Source: Curtobacterium sp. VKM Ac-1393 (lineage in GTDB: Bacteria; Actinomycetota; Actinomycetes; Actinomycetales; Microbacteriaceae). Taken from it: a stretch of 64,000 bases of DNA. Numbering within the stretch: position 1 is the first letter of the stretch; the number at the start of each line of letters is the position of its first letter. Positions 39,545 through 46,885 of the stretch are shown here, piece after piece. The stretch lies in the NCBI RefSeq assembly GCF_015350995.1, contig NZ_JADKRW010000001.1, forward strand, positions 741,420-805,419. Reading direction: 5' to 3'. The notes beneath the pieces are model-generated. The model did no database searches. It was not told the origin of the DNA and saw only the letters and a program-made list of their open reading frames with translations. The position numbers and the translations under genes are program-made.

Positions 39545-39921
39545 ACCGCACCCTGTGGACCCGGCTGGCCTGGGTCGCCGCGTTGCTCCCACGCAACGCG
39601 TGCGTCGTCGTGCTCCGCGCCTACCGTGCCGTGATCTCCCCGCTGTACGGCAACGTCTGCCGGTACCACCCGTCGTGCTCCCGGTACGCCCTCGAAGCGA
39701 TCCAGCAGTACGGCGTCGTCCGCGGATCCGCGATGGGTGCCTGGCGCATCGCTCGCTGCAACCCCTGGGCTGCAGGCGGTATCGACGACGTCACCGAACG
39801 TCGTCGCCCGTTCGTCGTCAACCGGTTCGGGTTCGTCCTCGCGCCGATCCCGCAGCAGCCGCACCCCGCGGTCGGAACGGCTCGGCCGGTCCTGCTCCCC
39901 CAGCGCACTCGAAAGGCGTAG
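39541..39921 (+). CDS. yidD: Membrane protein insertion efficiency factor YidD
   Basis: 126 residues. The family core LLRAYRAVISPLYGNVCRYHPSCSRYALEAI-type segment is present (three cysteines), followed by GAWRIARCNPW. The C-terminal 45 residues (VVNRFGFVLAPIPQQPHPA) are longer than in E. coli and Pro-rich, as in other Microbacteriaceae. It assists YidC-dependent insertion. Coupled to rnpA by a 4-base overlap and 8 bases before yidC. Confidence 0.93.
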   Translation: MNRTLWTRLAWVAALLPRNACVVVLRAYRAVISPLYGNVCRYHPSCSRYALEAIQQYGVVRGSAMGAWRIARCNPWAAGGIDDVTERRRPFVVNRFGFVLAPIPQQPHPAVGTARPVLLPQRTRKA

Positions 39922-39929
39922 CCGTCCCC

Positions 39930-40898
39930 ATGGACATCATCGGTACGATCCTCTGGCCGCTCAAATGGGTGGTCTCCGCCATCCTCGTCGGCTTCCACTG
40001 GATCTTCGAGAGCATCGGCATGGACCCGGGCGCGGGTATCACCTGGGTCCTCTCCATCATCTTCCTGACCTTCGTGGTCCGCGCCGCGTTGATCCCGATC
40101 TTCGTGCGCCAGATCAAGTCGCAGCGTCGCATGCTCGAGGTCGCGCCGCAGCTGAAGAAGATCCAGGACAAGTACAAGGGCAAGAAGGACCAGTTCTCGC
40201 GTGAGGCCATGAGCCGCGAGACCATGGCCCTGTACAAGGAGACCGGCACCAACCCGCTGAGCTCCTGCCTGCCGTTGCTGCTGCAGATGCCGATCTTCTT
40301 CTCGCTGTACTCGGTGCTGCACGAGGCGCAGATCAACAAGACGGGCATCGGCCTGCTCACGAACGACCTCGCGGCGTCGTTCGGCAACGCGGCCCTGTTC
40401 GGTGCTCCCCTGCACGAGACCTTCACGAACGCCTCCGGCTGGGAAGTCCGTGCGATCGCCGGCTTCATGATCGTGGTCATGACGGCCTCGCAGTTCATCA
40501 CGCAGCTGCAGCTCGTGGCGAAGAACATGTCGCCGGAGACCAAGGCGTCGCCGATGTACCGCCAGCAGAAGATGATGCTGTACATCCTCCCGCTGGTCTT
40601 CGTGATCTCGGGTCTGAGCTTCCCCCTCGGCGTCATGTTCTACTGGCTCGCGTCGAACGTCTGGACGATGGCGCAGCAGTACTTCGTCATCCGCAGCATG
40701 CCGACGCCCGGCTCCGAAGCCGCTCTGGCACGCGAGGCTCGTCTGGCGAAGAAGGCCCAGCGTCGCGGGATCGCCAACCCGGTGCTCGCCGAGGCAGGTG
40801 CCGGTGCGGGTGCAGCCGAGATCGAGGCCGTGCGCGTCACCACCCAGCGTTCGCAGCCGGTCGGCAAGCAGCGCTCGAAGAAGAACGGGAAGAAGTAA
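39930..40898 (+). CDS. yidC: Membrane protein insertase YidC/Oxa1
   Basis: 322 residues without the large periplasmic domain of Gram-negative YidC. Five membrane segments; conserved parts IIFLTFVVRAALIPIFVRQI (with the hydrophilic-groove arginine), NPLSSCLPLLLQMPIFFSLY and LPLVFVISGLSFPLGVMFYW. The C-terminal tail is Lys/Arg-rich, as in ribosome-binding YidC. It inserts membrane proteins with Sec or alone. The ATG at 39930 is chosen because the first helix follows at once. Confidence 0.96.
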   Translation: MDIIGTILWPLKWVVSAILVGFHWIFESIGMDPGAGITWVLSIIFLTFVVRAALIPIFVRQIKSQRRMLEVAPQLKKIQDKYKGKKDQFSREAMSRETMALYKETGTNPLSSCLPLLLQMPIFFSLYSVLHEAQINKTGIGLLTNDLAASFGNAALFGAPLHETFTNASGWEVRAIAGFMIVVMTASQFITQLQLVAKNMSPETKASPMYRQQKMMLYILPLVFVISGLSFPLGVMFYWLASNVWTMAQQYFVIRSMPTPGSEAALAREARLAKKAQRRGIANPVLAEAGAGAGAAEIEAVRVTTQRSQPVGKQRSKKNGKK

Positions 40899-41399
40899 GT
40901 GACCGAGCAGGACACCGCCGCAGCCGTCGACACCACCGAGGCGCCGGACGTAGACGCCCGTGACGAGGCCGACATCGCTGCGGACTACATCGAGGAACTC
41001 CTCGACATCTGCGACCTCGACGGCGACATCGAGATCGAAGAGCGTGCCGGTCGCGTCTACCTGTCGGTCACCGACGACGGCGAGGCGCTCCGTGTCCTCT
41101 CGAAGCCGGACACCGTGACCGCTCTGCAGGAGCTCACCCGCATCGCTGTCCAGGCGGAGACCGGCGAGTTCAGCCGGCTCATCCTCGACGTCGGCGGCTC
41201 TCGTGACGCCCGTGCCGACGAGCTGCAGCGGCTGGTGGACACCGCCGTCGAGCGCATCGAAGCAGGGTCGTCGTCCGCAGCGCTCCCCCCGATGTCGTCG
41301 TACGAACGCAAGCTCGTCCACGACCTCGTCGCCGAGAAGGGCTTCCACTCGGAGTCCGAGGGTGAGGGTCGGGACCGCCACACGGTCGTCACCCGATGA
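40899..41399 (+). CDS. jag: RNA-binding protein Jag/KhpB (KH and R3H domains)
   Basis: 166 residues, GTG start directly after the yidC stop. An acidic N terminus, a KH-like domain (IEERAGRVYLSVTDDGEAL, then KPDTVTALQELTRIAV) and a C-terminal R3H domain (LPPMSSYERKLVHDLVAE). It lacks the long Jag-N domain, as in other actinobacteria. Homologues bind RNA and affect cell division and elongation. Stop overlaps rsmG. Confidence 0.93.
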   Translation: MTEQDTAAAVDTTEAPDVDARDEADIAADYIEELLDICDLDGDIEIEERAGRVYLSVTDDGEALRVLSKPDTVTALQELTRIAVQAETGEFSRLILDVGGSRDARADELQRLVDTAVERIEAGSSSAALPPMSSYERKLVHDLVAEKGFHSESEGEGRDRHTVVTR

Positions 41400-42055
41400 C
41401 GGACGCGTCCGTTCCGACCGACGCAGCTGCCGTGCTCGAGGTCGAGCCCGTCGCTGCCGCGCAGCTCTTCGGTGCCCAGATCGAGACGGCTCGGTCGTTC
41501 ACGAACGAGTTGGCACGTCGTGGTGAGGAGCTGGGCCTGATCGGCCCGCTCGAGTTGCCTCGGCTCTGGACGCGACACATCCTCAACTCTGCGCTGCTGG
41601 CTCCGCTCCTGGAGGCCCGTGGGCGCGTTGCCGACGTCGGTTCCGGCGCCGGGTTGCCGGGTCTCGTGCTGGCGATCGCCCGTCCGGATGTGCACTTCAC
41701 GCTCATCGAGCCGATGGAGCGTCGCGTGGATTGGCTCACCAGCGAGGCCTCGCGCCTGGGTCTGGCCAACGTCGGCGTGGTCCGCGGGCGGGCCGAAGAC
41801 GTGTCGGACGCGATTGTGGTCGACCAGGTCACGGCCCGCGCGGTCAGTGCACTCTCGAAGCTCATCCCCATCACTGTTCCGCTGGTCCGTTCCGGTGGAC
41901 AGCTCATCCTGATGAAGGGTGCTCGGGTCGATGAGGAGATCGAGAAGGCGCGCAAGGTGATCCTCCGGAACCACCTCGCCGATGTCGAGGTCCTCGAGCT
42001 CGGGGAGGGTGTGGTCGAAGAGACCACGCGAGTCTTCCGGGCTACAGTTGACTGA
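41396..42055 (+). CDS. rsmG: 16S rRNA (guanine-N7)-methyltransferase G
   Basis: 219 residues. The S-adenosylmethionine-binding motif VADVGSGAGLPGLVLAI, LIEPMERRVDWL and the LWTRHILNSALL segment define RsmG (GidB), which methylates G527 of 16S rRNA; loss is known to give low-level streptomycin resistance. Last gene of the rpmH cluster, followed by parS and parA. Confidence 0.95.
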   Translation: MTDASVPTDAAAVLEVEPVAAAQLFGAQIETARSFTNELARRGEELGLIGPLELPRLWTRHILNSALLAPLLEARGRVADVGSGAGLPGLVLAIARPDVHFTLIEPMERRVDWLTSEASRLGLANVGVVRGRAEDVSDAIVVDQVTARAVSALSKLIPITVPLVRSGGQLILMKGARVDEEIEKARKVILRNHLADVEVLELGEGVVEETTRVFRATVD

Positions 42056-42097
42056 CGCCGCGGCTCGGATCGCATTCTCCGATCGCCGGCGGCTCCA

Positions 42098-42113
42098 CGT
42101 TTCACGTGAAACA
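42098..42113. promoter_or_regulatory. parS: parS site 1
   Basis: CGTTTCACGTGAAACA: 15 of 16 bases match the bacterial parS consensus TGTTTCACGTGAAACA. It lies between rsmG and parA, 24 bases before the parA start, the classic location for ParB binding and possible autoregulation. Confidence 0.93.
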
Positions 42114-42136
42114 CCGAACCGGGGAAGAGGCACTCG

Positions 42137-43030
42137 TTGAGCTCATCGACCGACTACGACGCGTCGACTCCACTCGCTCGTGAGATCGCCGACCTGAATC
42201 GGCGGCGACGCGCCATCGCCACGGAGCAGTTCCCGCTGCCGTCGAAGACGCGGATCATCACCGTGTCGAACCAGAAGGGCGGCGTCGGCAAGACCACGAC
42301 GACCGTGAACTTGGCGGCCGGCCTCGCGCATGGCGGCGCCCGCGTCCTCGTCATCGACCTGGACCCACAGGGCAATGCGTCGACGGCCCTCGGTGTCGAC
42401 CACCAGGCAGAGGTGGCGAGCATCTACGACGTGATCGTGGATGAGGCGGCGATGGCCGACACCGTGCAGCGCTCCCCCGAGTCGGACACCCTCTGGTGCG
42501 TGCCCGCGACGATCCACCTGGCTGGTGCAGAGATTGAGTTGGTCTCCCTGGTCGCCCGTGAGCAGCGGCTCCGGACGGCACTCGACTTGTACTTGCAGTC
42601 GCTCGACGAGCCGTACCACTACGTCTTCATCGATTGCCCGCCGTCGCTCGGCCTCCTGACGATCAACGCCTTCGTCGCCGCGCAGGAAGTCCTGATCCCG
42701 ATCCAGTGCGAGTACTACGCGCTCGAAGGTCTCAGCCAGTTGCTGCGCAACATCGAACTGATCGAGCGGCACCTCAACCCGAACCTCCGGGTGTCGACGA
42801 TCCTGCTCACGATGTACGACGGCCGGACGAACCTGGCGAACCAGGTGGCGAACGATGTGCGTGAGCACTTCGGCGACCAGGTACTCAAGGCGATGATCCC
42901 CCGATCGGTCCGCGTCAGCGAGGCGCCGAGTTACGGGCAGAGCGTCGTGGCGTACGACGTGAACTCCACCGGGTCCCTCTCCTACCTGGAGGCGGCAGCA
43001 GAGATCGCAGCACGAGGAGCGCAAAACTGA
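42137..43030 (+). CDS. parA: Chromosome partitioning ATPase ParA
   Basis: 297 residues. Deviant Walker A KGGVGKTTTTVNLA with the signature lysine, Walker A' LVIDLDPQGNAS and YVFIDCPPSLGLLT. The TTG at 42137 is preceded by GGGAAGAGG; the first 40 residues are a variable leader before ITVSNQKGG. It segregates origins with ParB and parS. ATGA-type overlap with parB. Confidence 0.95.
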   Translation: MSSSTDYDASTPLAREIADLNRRRRAIATEQFPLPSKTRIITVSNQKGGVGKTTTTVNLAAGLAHGGARVLVIDLDPQGNASTALGVDHQAEVASIYDVIVDEAAMADTVQRSPESDTLWCVPATIHLAGAEIELVSLVAREQRLRTALDLYLQSLDEPYHYVFIDCPPSLGLLTINAFVAAQEVLIPIQCEYYALEGLSQLLRNIELIERHLNPNLRVSTILLTMYDGRTNLANQVANDVREHFGDQVLKAMIPRSVRVSEAPSYGQSVVAYDVNSTGSLSYLEAAAEIAARGAQN

Positions 43031-43995
43031 TGGCACCCAAGCGAACCGGACTCGGCCGGGGCATCGGCGCGCTCATCCCGACGGCGACGGATCAGCAGGA
43101 TCGTCCCGTCGACGTGTTCTTCCCCACCGGGGGCTCGCCTGCGTCGGCGCCGACCGCCGACGAATTGGTGGCGGTTCCGGGTGCACGCCTCGCGAACCTC
43201 AATCCCCTCGACATCGTGCCGAACGCCCAGCAGCCTCGCAAGGAGTTCCGAGAGGAAGAGCTGCAGGAGCTCGTGCATTCCATCCGCGAGATCGGCGTGC
43301 TGCAGCCCATCGTGGTGCGCCCGATCGTCGGATCGACCGGTACCGAGCCGCAGTACGAGCTCATCATGGGCGAGCGTCGACTCCGGGCGACGAAGGAACT
43401 CGGCCTCAGCACGATCCCCGCGATCGTCAAGGAGACCCCGGACGACGCGATGCTGCGCGACGCCCTGCTCGAGAACCTGCATCGCGCCAACCTCAACCCT
43501 CTCGAGGAGGCATCGGCCTACCAACAGCTCCTCGCTGACTTCGGCATCACCCAGGAGCAGCTGGGACAGCGCATCGGGCGCTCCCGTCCCCAGATCACGA
43601 ACACGATCCGTCTGCTGCGTCTCCCCTCCCCCGTGCAGCGTCGCGTCGCGGCAGGTGTCCTGTCGGCCGGCCACGCTCGTGCGATCCTCGCAGCGCCCGA
43701 CGCCGAGGCGATGGAGTACCTCGCCGAGAAGATCGTGAACGAAGACCTGTCGGTGCGAGCGGCCGAGTCCATCGCACAGCAGCTCTCCACGAAGACGCCG
43801 GCGAAGTCCACTCCCGCGCCGTCCAAGCGTCAGGTGCACTTCAACGACCTCGCGGATCGATTGGGCGATCGCCTGAACACCCGGGTGAAGATCGCTGTCG
43901 GCGCCCGAAAGAGCTCCGTGACGATCGACTTTGCCAACGGTGACGATCTGAACCGCATTCTTGGCGAGCTCGGCATCGGGGACATCGCCAACTGA
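43030..43995 (+). CDS. parB: Chromosome partitioning protein ParB
   Basis: 321 residues. The N-terminal CTPase region has LVHSIREIGVLQPIVVRP, GERRLRATKELGL and ENLHRANLNPLEEA; the helix-turn-helix LGQRIGRSRPQITNTIRLL binds parS; the C-terminal dimerisation domain is at about 255-320. Three parS-like sites lie within 4 kb. The gene overlaps parA by one base. Confidence 0.95.
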   Translation: MAPKRTGLGRGIGALIPTATDQQDRPVDVFFPTGGSPASAPTADELVAVPGARLANLNPLDIVPNAQQPRKEFREEELQELVHSIREIGVLQPIVVRPIVGSTGTEPQYELIMGERRLRATKELGLSTIPAIVKETPDDAMLRDALLENLHRANLNPLEEASAYQQLLADFGITQEQLGQRIGRSRPQITNTIRLLRLPSPVQRRVAAGVLSAGHARAILAAPDAEAMEYLAEKIVNEDLSVRAAESIAQQLSTKTPAKSTPAPSKRQVHFNDLADRLGDRLNTRVKIAVGARKSSVTIDFANGDDLNRILGELGIGDIAN

Positions 43996-44138
43996 CAGCC
44001 CCTGAGCGGCTCTGTGCGGCCGTCTGAGCGTCAAACACACACTTGGCGCCCAGCGGGCTCTTCTGGCTGATTCGGGCCATCTGGCAGCCCGCGAGCAGTG
44101 GCCCGTCATACGGTGGGCTCGTTCTCGGTCGGCGAACG

Positions 44139-44168
44139 GTGCAGGTGCAGGTGCAGGTGCAGGTGCAC
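44139..44168 (+). repeat. GTGCAG hexamer tandem repeat upstream of the XRE gene
   Basis: Four consecutive GTGCAG units (44139-44162) plus GTGCAC, ending at parS site 2 and 32 bases before the regulator's ATG. A simple repeat in a promoter position that could vary in length. Confidence 0.85.
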
Positions 44169-44183
44169 GTTTCACGTGGAACA
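44168..44183. promoter_or_regulatory. parS: parS-like site 2
   Basis: CGTTTCACGTGGAACA: two differences from the consensus TGTTTCACGTGAAACA. It lies 16 bases upstream of the XRE regulator start, so ParB binding could also affect this gene. Confidence 0.8.
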
Positions 44184-44199
44184 GTGGCAGGCTCGCCCC

Positions 44200-44511
44200 A
44201 TGAAGAAGTCTGCGGCACCGGAGCCCCTCTGGAGAGACGTCGTGGGGACGGAGCTCCGGCTTCGACGCCGCCGACGAGGCGACACCCTCGCGGAGGTGGC
44301 CCAGCGAGCCGGGGTCTCCCCCCAGTACCTGTCCGAGATGGAACGTGGTCGCAAGGAGCCCTCGAGCGAAATGCTCGCCGCGGTGGCGGGCGCGCTCGAG
44401 AGCTCCTTGCTGGATCTGACCATGGCCGCTGCCGAGCAGCTCCGGGAGCGGGCGACAGTTGCGGCCGGGAGCCACGCTCAGGTGCGCAGCTTGTTCACCC
44501 TGGCTGCTTGA
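44200..44511 (+). CDS. XRE-family regulator, ClgR-like
   Basis: 103 residues, single helix-turn-helix domain: VVGTELRLRRRRRGDTLAEV, then AQRAGVSPQYLSEMERGRKE and PSSEMLAAVAGALESSLLDL. This pattern, especially YLSEMERGRKEPSSE, is that of ClgR/PopR-type Clp regulators of actinobacteria. The ATG at 44200 is used because the longer frame would cover the hexamer repeats and parS. It is convergent with two ClpP-like genes, separated by only 10 bases, which supports a role in controlling them; that is inference. No good ribosome site is visible. Confidence 0.82.
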   Translation: MKKSAAPEPLWRDVVGTELRLRRRRRGDTLAEVAQRAGVSPQYLSEMERGRKEPSSEMLAAVAGALESSLLDLTMAAAEQLRERATVAAGSHAQVRSLFTLAA

Positions 44512-44521
44512 TTCGTACTCG

Positions 44522-45109
44522 TCACCGTCGTGACAGGACGTGGTCCACGAGCCCGTAGTCACGGGCCTGACGAGCCGTGAAGACTCGATCATGGTCCGTG
44601 TCTGCTCGGAGCCGTTCGGCCCCCTGTCCGCTGTGGTCGGCCAGGACCTGCTCGATCTCTGAGCGGATTCGGACCACTTCGTCGGCCTGCAGGATCAGCT
44701 CCGGAATGGCACCCTGTCCCTGGGCTGCGGGCTGATGGAGGACCGCACGCGCGTGCGGCAGGGCAGATCGCTTGCCGACGGCGCCGGCGGCAAGCAGGAC
44801 CGCCCCGACCCCGACCGCTTGGCCAACGCACGTTGTGGCGACGCCTGGTCGGATGAAGCGCATCGTGTCGTAGACCGCGAGCATCGCGCTCGGGTCGCCG
44901 CCCTCGCAGTTGATGTAGAGCTGGACGTCAGAATCGGCGTTGTCCGACTCCAGGAACAGGAGTTGTGCAATGAGGGCGTTCGCGACCCCGGCGTCGATAC
45001 GTGTGCCCACGTAGATGATCCGCTCGGTGAGCAGGTGCGAGTACACATCCAGGACACGCTCTCCGCGGGCATCTCTCGCGATGAAGTTCGGAATGGCGTA
45101 GGTGCTCAT
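44522..45109 (-). CDS. ClpP-like protein lacking the catalytic serine
   Basis: 195 residues, ClpP fold. The nucleophile segment normally GQAxSMGA reads GQAVGVGAVLLAAG: Gly100 replaces the active serine (codon GGG, complement 44810-44812). The histidine (ALPHARAVLHQP) and the aspartate (TDHDRVFTARQARDYG) of the triad remain. It is therefore probably proteolytically inactive, like plastid ClpR, and may act as a structural ring partner of the serine-containing ClpP encoded directly upstream with an ATGA overlap. Oligomer formation is inference. Both seem additional to a housekeeping ClpP1P2, which is not in this window. Confidence 0.85.
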   Translation of the reverse strand: MSTYAIPNFIARDARGERVLDVYSHLLTERIIYVGTRIDAGVANALIAQLLFLESDNADSDVQLYINCEGGDPSAMLAVYDTMRFIRPGVATTCVGQAVGVGAVLLAAGAVGKRSALPHARAVLHQPAAQGQGAIPELILQADEVVRIRSEIEQVLADHSGQGAERLRADTDHDRVFTARQARDYGLVDHVLSRR

Positions 45110-45747
45110 CGGACGGCCTCCCCCACGACGGTCGCGCTCGAGAAGCCTGCGGGTGTGGATCGTGGTGGTTGCGGCCGGATGAGGGTGAAGTCATCGACGA
45201 TCACATCGATGAAGCCGTAGTCCAAGGCCTCCTGCGCTGTGTACCAATGGTCGTGTAGGGAGTCTTCGAAGACACGGTCCATCGCCTGGCCGGTGTCCGA
45301 CGCGATCAACCCGAGGACTGTGTCCCGTGTGTCCCGGAGGTGGTCGGCCTGCAACGCGACGTCCACCGCGCTCCCTCCGATCCCCGCCGAGCCCTGATGC
45401 ATCAGGACCCGAGCGTGTGGAAGGGCACGGCGCTTGCCTGGGGTGCCGGCGGACAGCAGGAACTGGCCCGCGCTGCACGCAATACCGAGTGCGAGGGTGC
45501 TCACGTCATTCGGGACGCTCCGCATGAGGTCGCGGATCGCCAGCATGGCTGGGACGGAGCCACCTGGCGAGTGGATCCAGAGCGCGATGTCAGACCGCGG
45601 ATCGTCTGCAGCGAGCTGGAGGAGCTGGGTCATCAGGACGGTGCCGTTGTCATCGTCGAGGGCACCGTCGAGGACGAGTACCCGCCGGTCCAGAAGGGCC
45701 TGTCGGTGTCCCACGGTGAACGCGGGAAGGGTGGTTGCTTCGCTCAT
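45106..45747 (-). CDS. clpP: ATP-dependent Clp protease proteolytic subunit (active-type, accessory)
   Basis: 213 residues. Catalytic Ser92 (LGIACSAGQFLLSAG), His in ALPHARVLMHQG and Asp in LHDHWYTAQEALDYGF are all present. The sequence is more divergent than housekeeping ClpP (GIACSAG instead of GQAASMG) and ends in an unusual Pro/Ala-rich tail (RPQPPRSTPAGFSS). First gene of a two-gene operon with a serine-less ClpP. A 30-base perfect palindrome lies 40 bases upstream. It probably needs a Clp ATPase encoded elsewhere. Confidence 0.88.
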   Translation of the reverse strand: MSEATTLPAFTVGHRQALLDRRVLVLDGALDDDNGTVLMTQLLQLAADDPRSDIALWIHSPGGSVPAMLAIRDLMRSVPNDVSTLALGIACSAGQFLLSAGTPGKRRALPHARVLMHQGSAGIGGSAVDVALQADHLRDTRDTVLGLIASDTGQAMDRVFEDSLHDHWYTAQEALDYGFIDVIVDDFTLIRPQPPRSTPAGFSSATVVGEAVR

Positions 45748-45787
45748 GGATCCACGGTGGACCAGAAGCTGCAGCAGAGCGGACGAT

Positions 45788-45817
45788 GCTGCTGTGAGCA
45801 GCGCTGCTCACAGCAGC
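45788..45817. promoter_or_regulatory. 30-base perfect palindrome upstream of the clpP pair
   Basis: GCTGCTGTGAGCAGC followed by its exact reverse complement, with no loop. It lies 40 bases before the clpP start, a promoter position, between the clpP pair and parS site 3. A candidate operator for the XRE regulator or an insertion scar; by sequence alone it could also form a cruciform. Confidence 0.75.
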
Positions 45818-45830
45818 GGTGGAGCGAGGA

Positions 45831-45846
45831 TGTTCCACGTGGAACG
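45831..45846. promoter_or_regulatory. parS: parS-like site 3
   Basis: TGTTCCACGTGGAACG: symmetric TTCCACGTGGAA core instead of TTTCACGTGAAA, so three differences from consensus. It lies between the clpP pair and the D-Ala-D-Ala ligase gene. Confidence 0.65.
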
Positions 45847-45861
45847 CTCGGCCACAGTGGA

Positions 45862-46824
45862 TCAGGCGTGGTGGTCGCGGATCGCCTGCTCGGCGAGCTC
45901 GGCGTAGGTCCATCCGAGATCGAAGCCGGACGCCGAGAGTGCCTGGGGCAGCAGTGAGGTCTCCGTCAGCCCTGGCAGGACGTTCGCCTCGAGGAACCAC
46001 GGGGTACCGGCGCCGTCAATGATGAGGTCGACCCGCGACAGGTGCCTGAGGCCGAGTGCTGCGTGGGCCGCGACGGCAGCTTCGGACGCCGCTGCGGCGA
46101 ACTCGTCGGACAGTCGAGCCGGCGTGTAGAACGTCGTCTCACCGGCGTTGTAGCGCGCCTCGAAGCCGTAGATGCCGTTGCGCGGCACGATCTCGACAGC
46201 GGACAGGGCGACCGGACCGTCGCCGGTGTCGATGATGCCCACCGCGACCTCGGTCCCGCGGATGAGCTGCTCGACCACCACGTCGTCGCAGTACGTGTAC
46301 GCCGTCACCATCGCACGGGGCAGATCGTTCACATCGTCGACGAGCGTCACGCCCTGAGCGCTCCCGCCGCGAGCCGGCTTCACGGCGAGTGGGACCGGGT
46401 GCTCCCCTGCGATCGCCTCAAGGACACCCACGGCACCGAGTTCACGGAAGACGTCGTGGGACAGTGTGACGGACCGCGGGGTCCGGACGCCTGCTCGCGC
46501 GACCAGCGCCGAAGCCGTGGGCTTGTCCCATGCCAACCGGGCCGATGTCGAACGTGAGCCGACGAACGGGATGTCCACCGCCTCCAGGATGCCCCGCAGG
46601 GCCCCGTCCTCACCGGAGGCGCCGTGCAGCGCCGGCCACACGACGTCCGGGCGCGATTCGGCGAGAGCCGGTAGCAGCATGGTGTCTGCATCGCGCAGGT
46701 CGACCTGCCAGCCGTACCCGGTCAGCGAGTCGGCGACCCGCCGACCGGACCGCAGGGAGACGTCACGCTCGTGCGAGATCCCTCCCGCGACGACGACGAC
46801 GTGACGACGGGTGAGCTCGGCCAT
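45862..46824 (-). CDS. ddl: D-alanine--D-alanine ligase family protein
   Basis: 320 residues, ATP-grasp ligase. Landmarks: VVAGGISHERDVSLRSGR at the N terminus, WPALHGASGEDGALRGILE, the substrate region LAVKPARGGSAQGV and the C-terminal metal site DLIIDGAGTPWFLEANVLPGLTETS. It joins two D-alanines for peptidoglycan precursors. The ATG at 46824 gives a normal length. A housekeeping ddl usually lies elsewhere in actinobacteria, so this may be a second, Microbacteriaceae-type copy; specificity for another D-amino acid cannot be excluded. Confidence 0.85.
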   Translation of the reverse strand: MAELTRRHVVVVAGGISHERDVSLRSGRRVADSLTGYGWQVDLRDADTMLLPALAESRPDVVWPALHGASGEDGALRGILEAVDIPFVGSRSTSARLAWDKPTASALVARAGVRTPRSVTLSHDVFRELGAVGVLEAIAGEHPVPLAVKPARGGSAQGVTLVDDVNDLPRAMVTAYTYCDDVVVEQLIRGTEVAVGIIDTGDGPVALSAVEIVPRNGIYGFEARYNAGETTFYTPARLSDEFAAAASEAAVAAHAALGLRHLSRVDLIIDGAGTPWFLEANVLPGLTETSLLPQALSASGFDLGWTYAELAEQAIRDHHA

Positions 46825-46885
46825 GTGAGGGTCCTCCGGTGTGGAACTGCGGTGCTGGTGGATGAGCGCCGAGGAAAAGCGCTGA

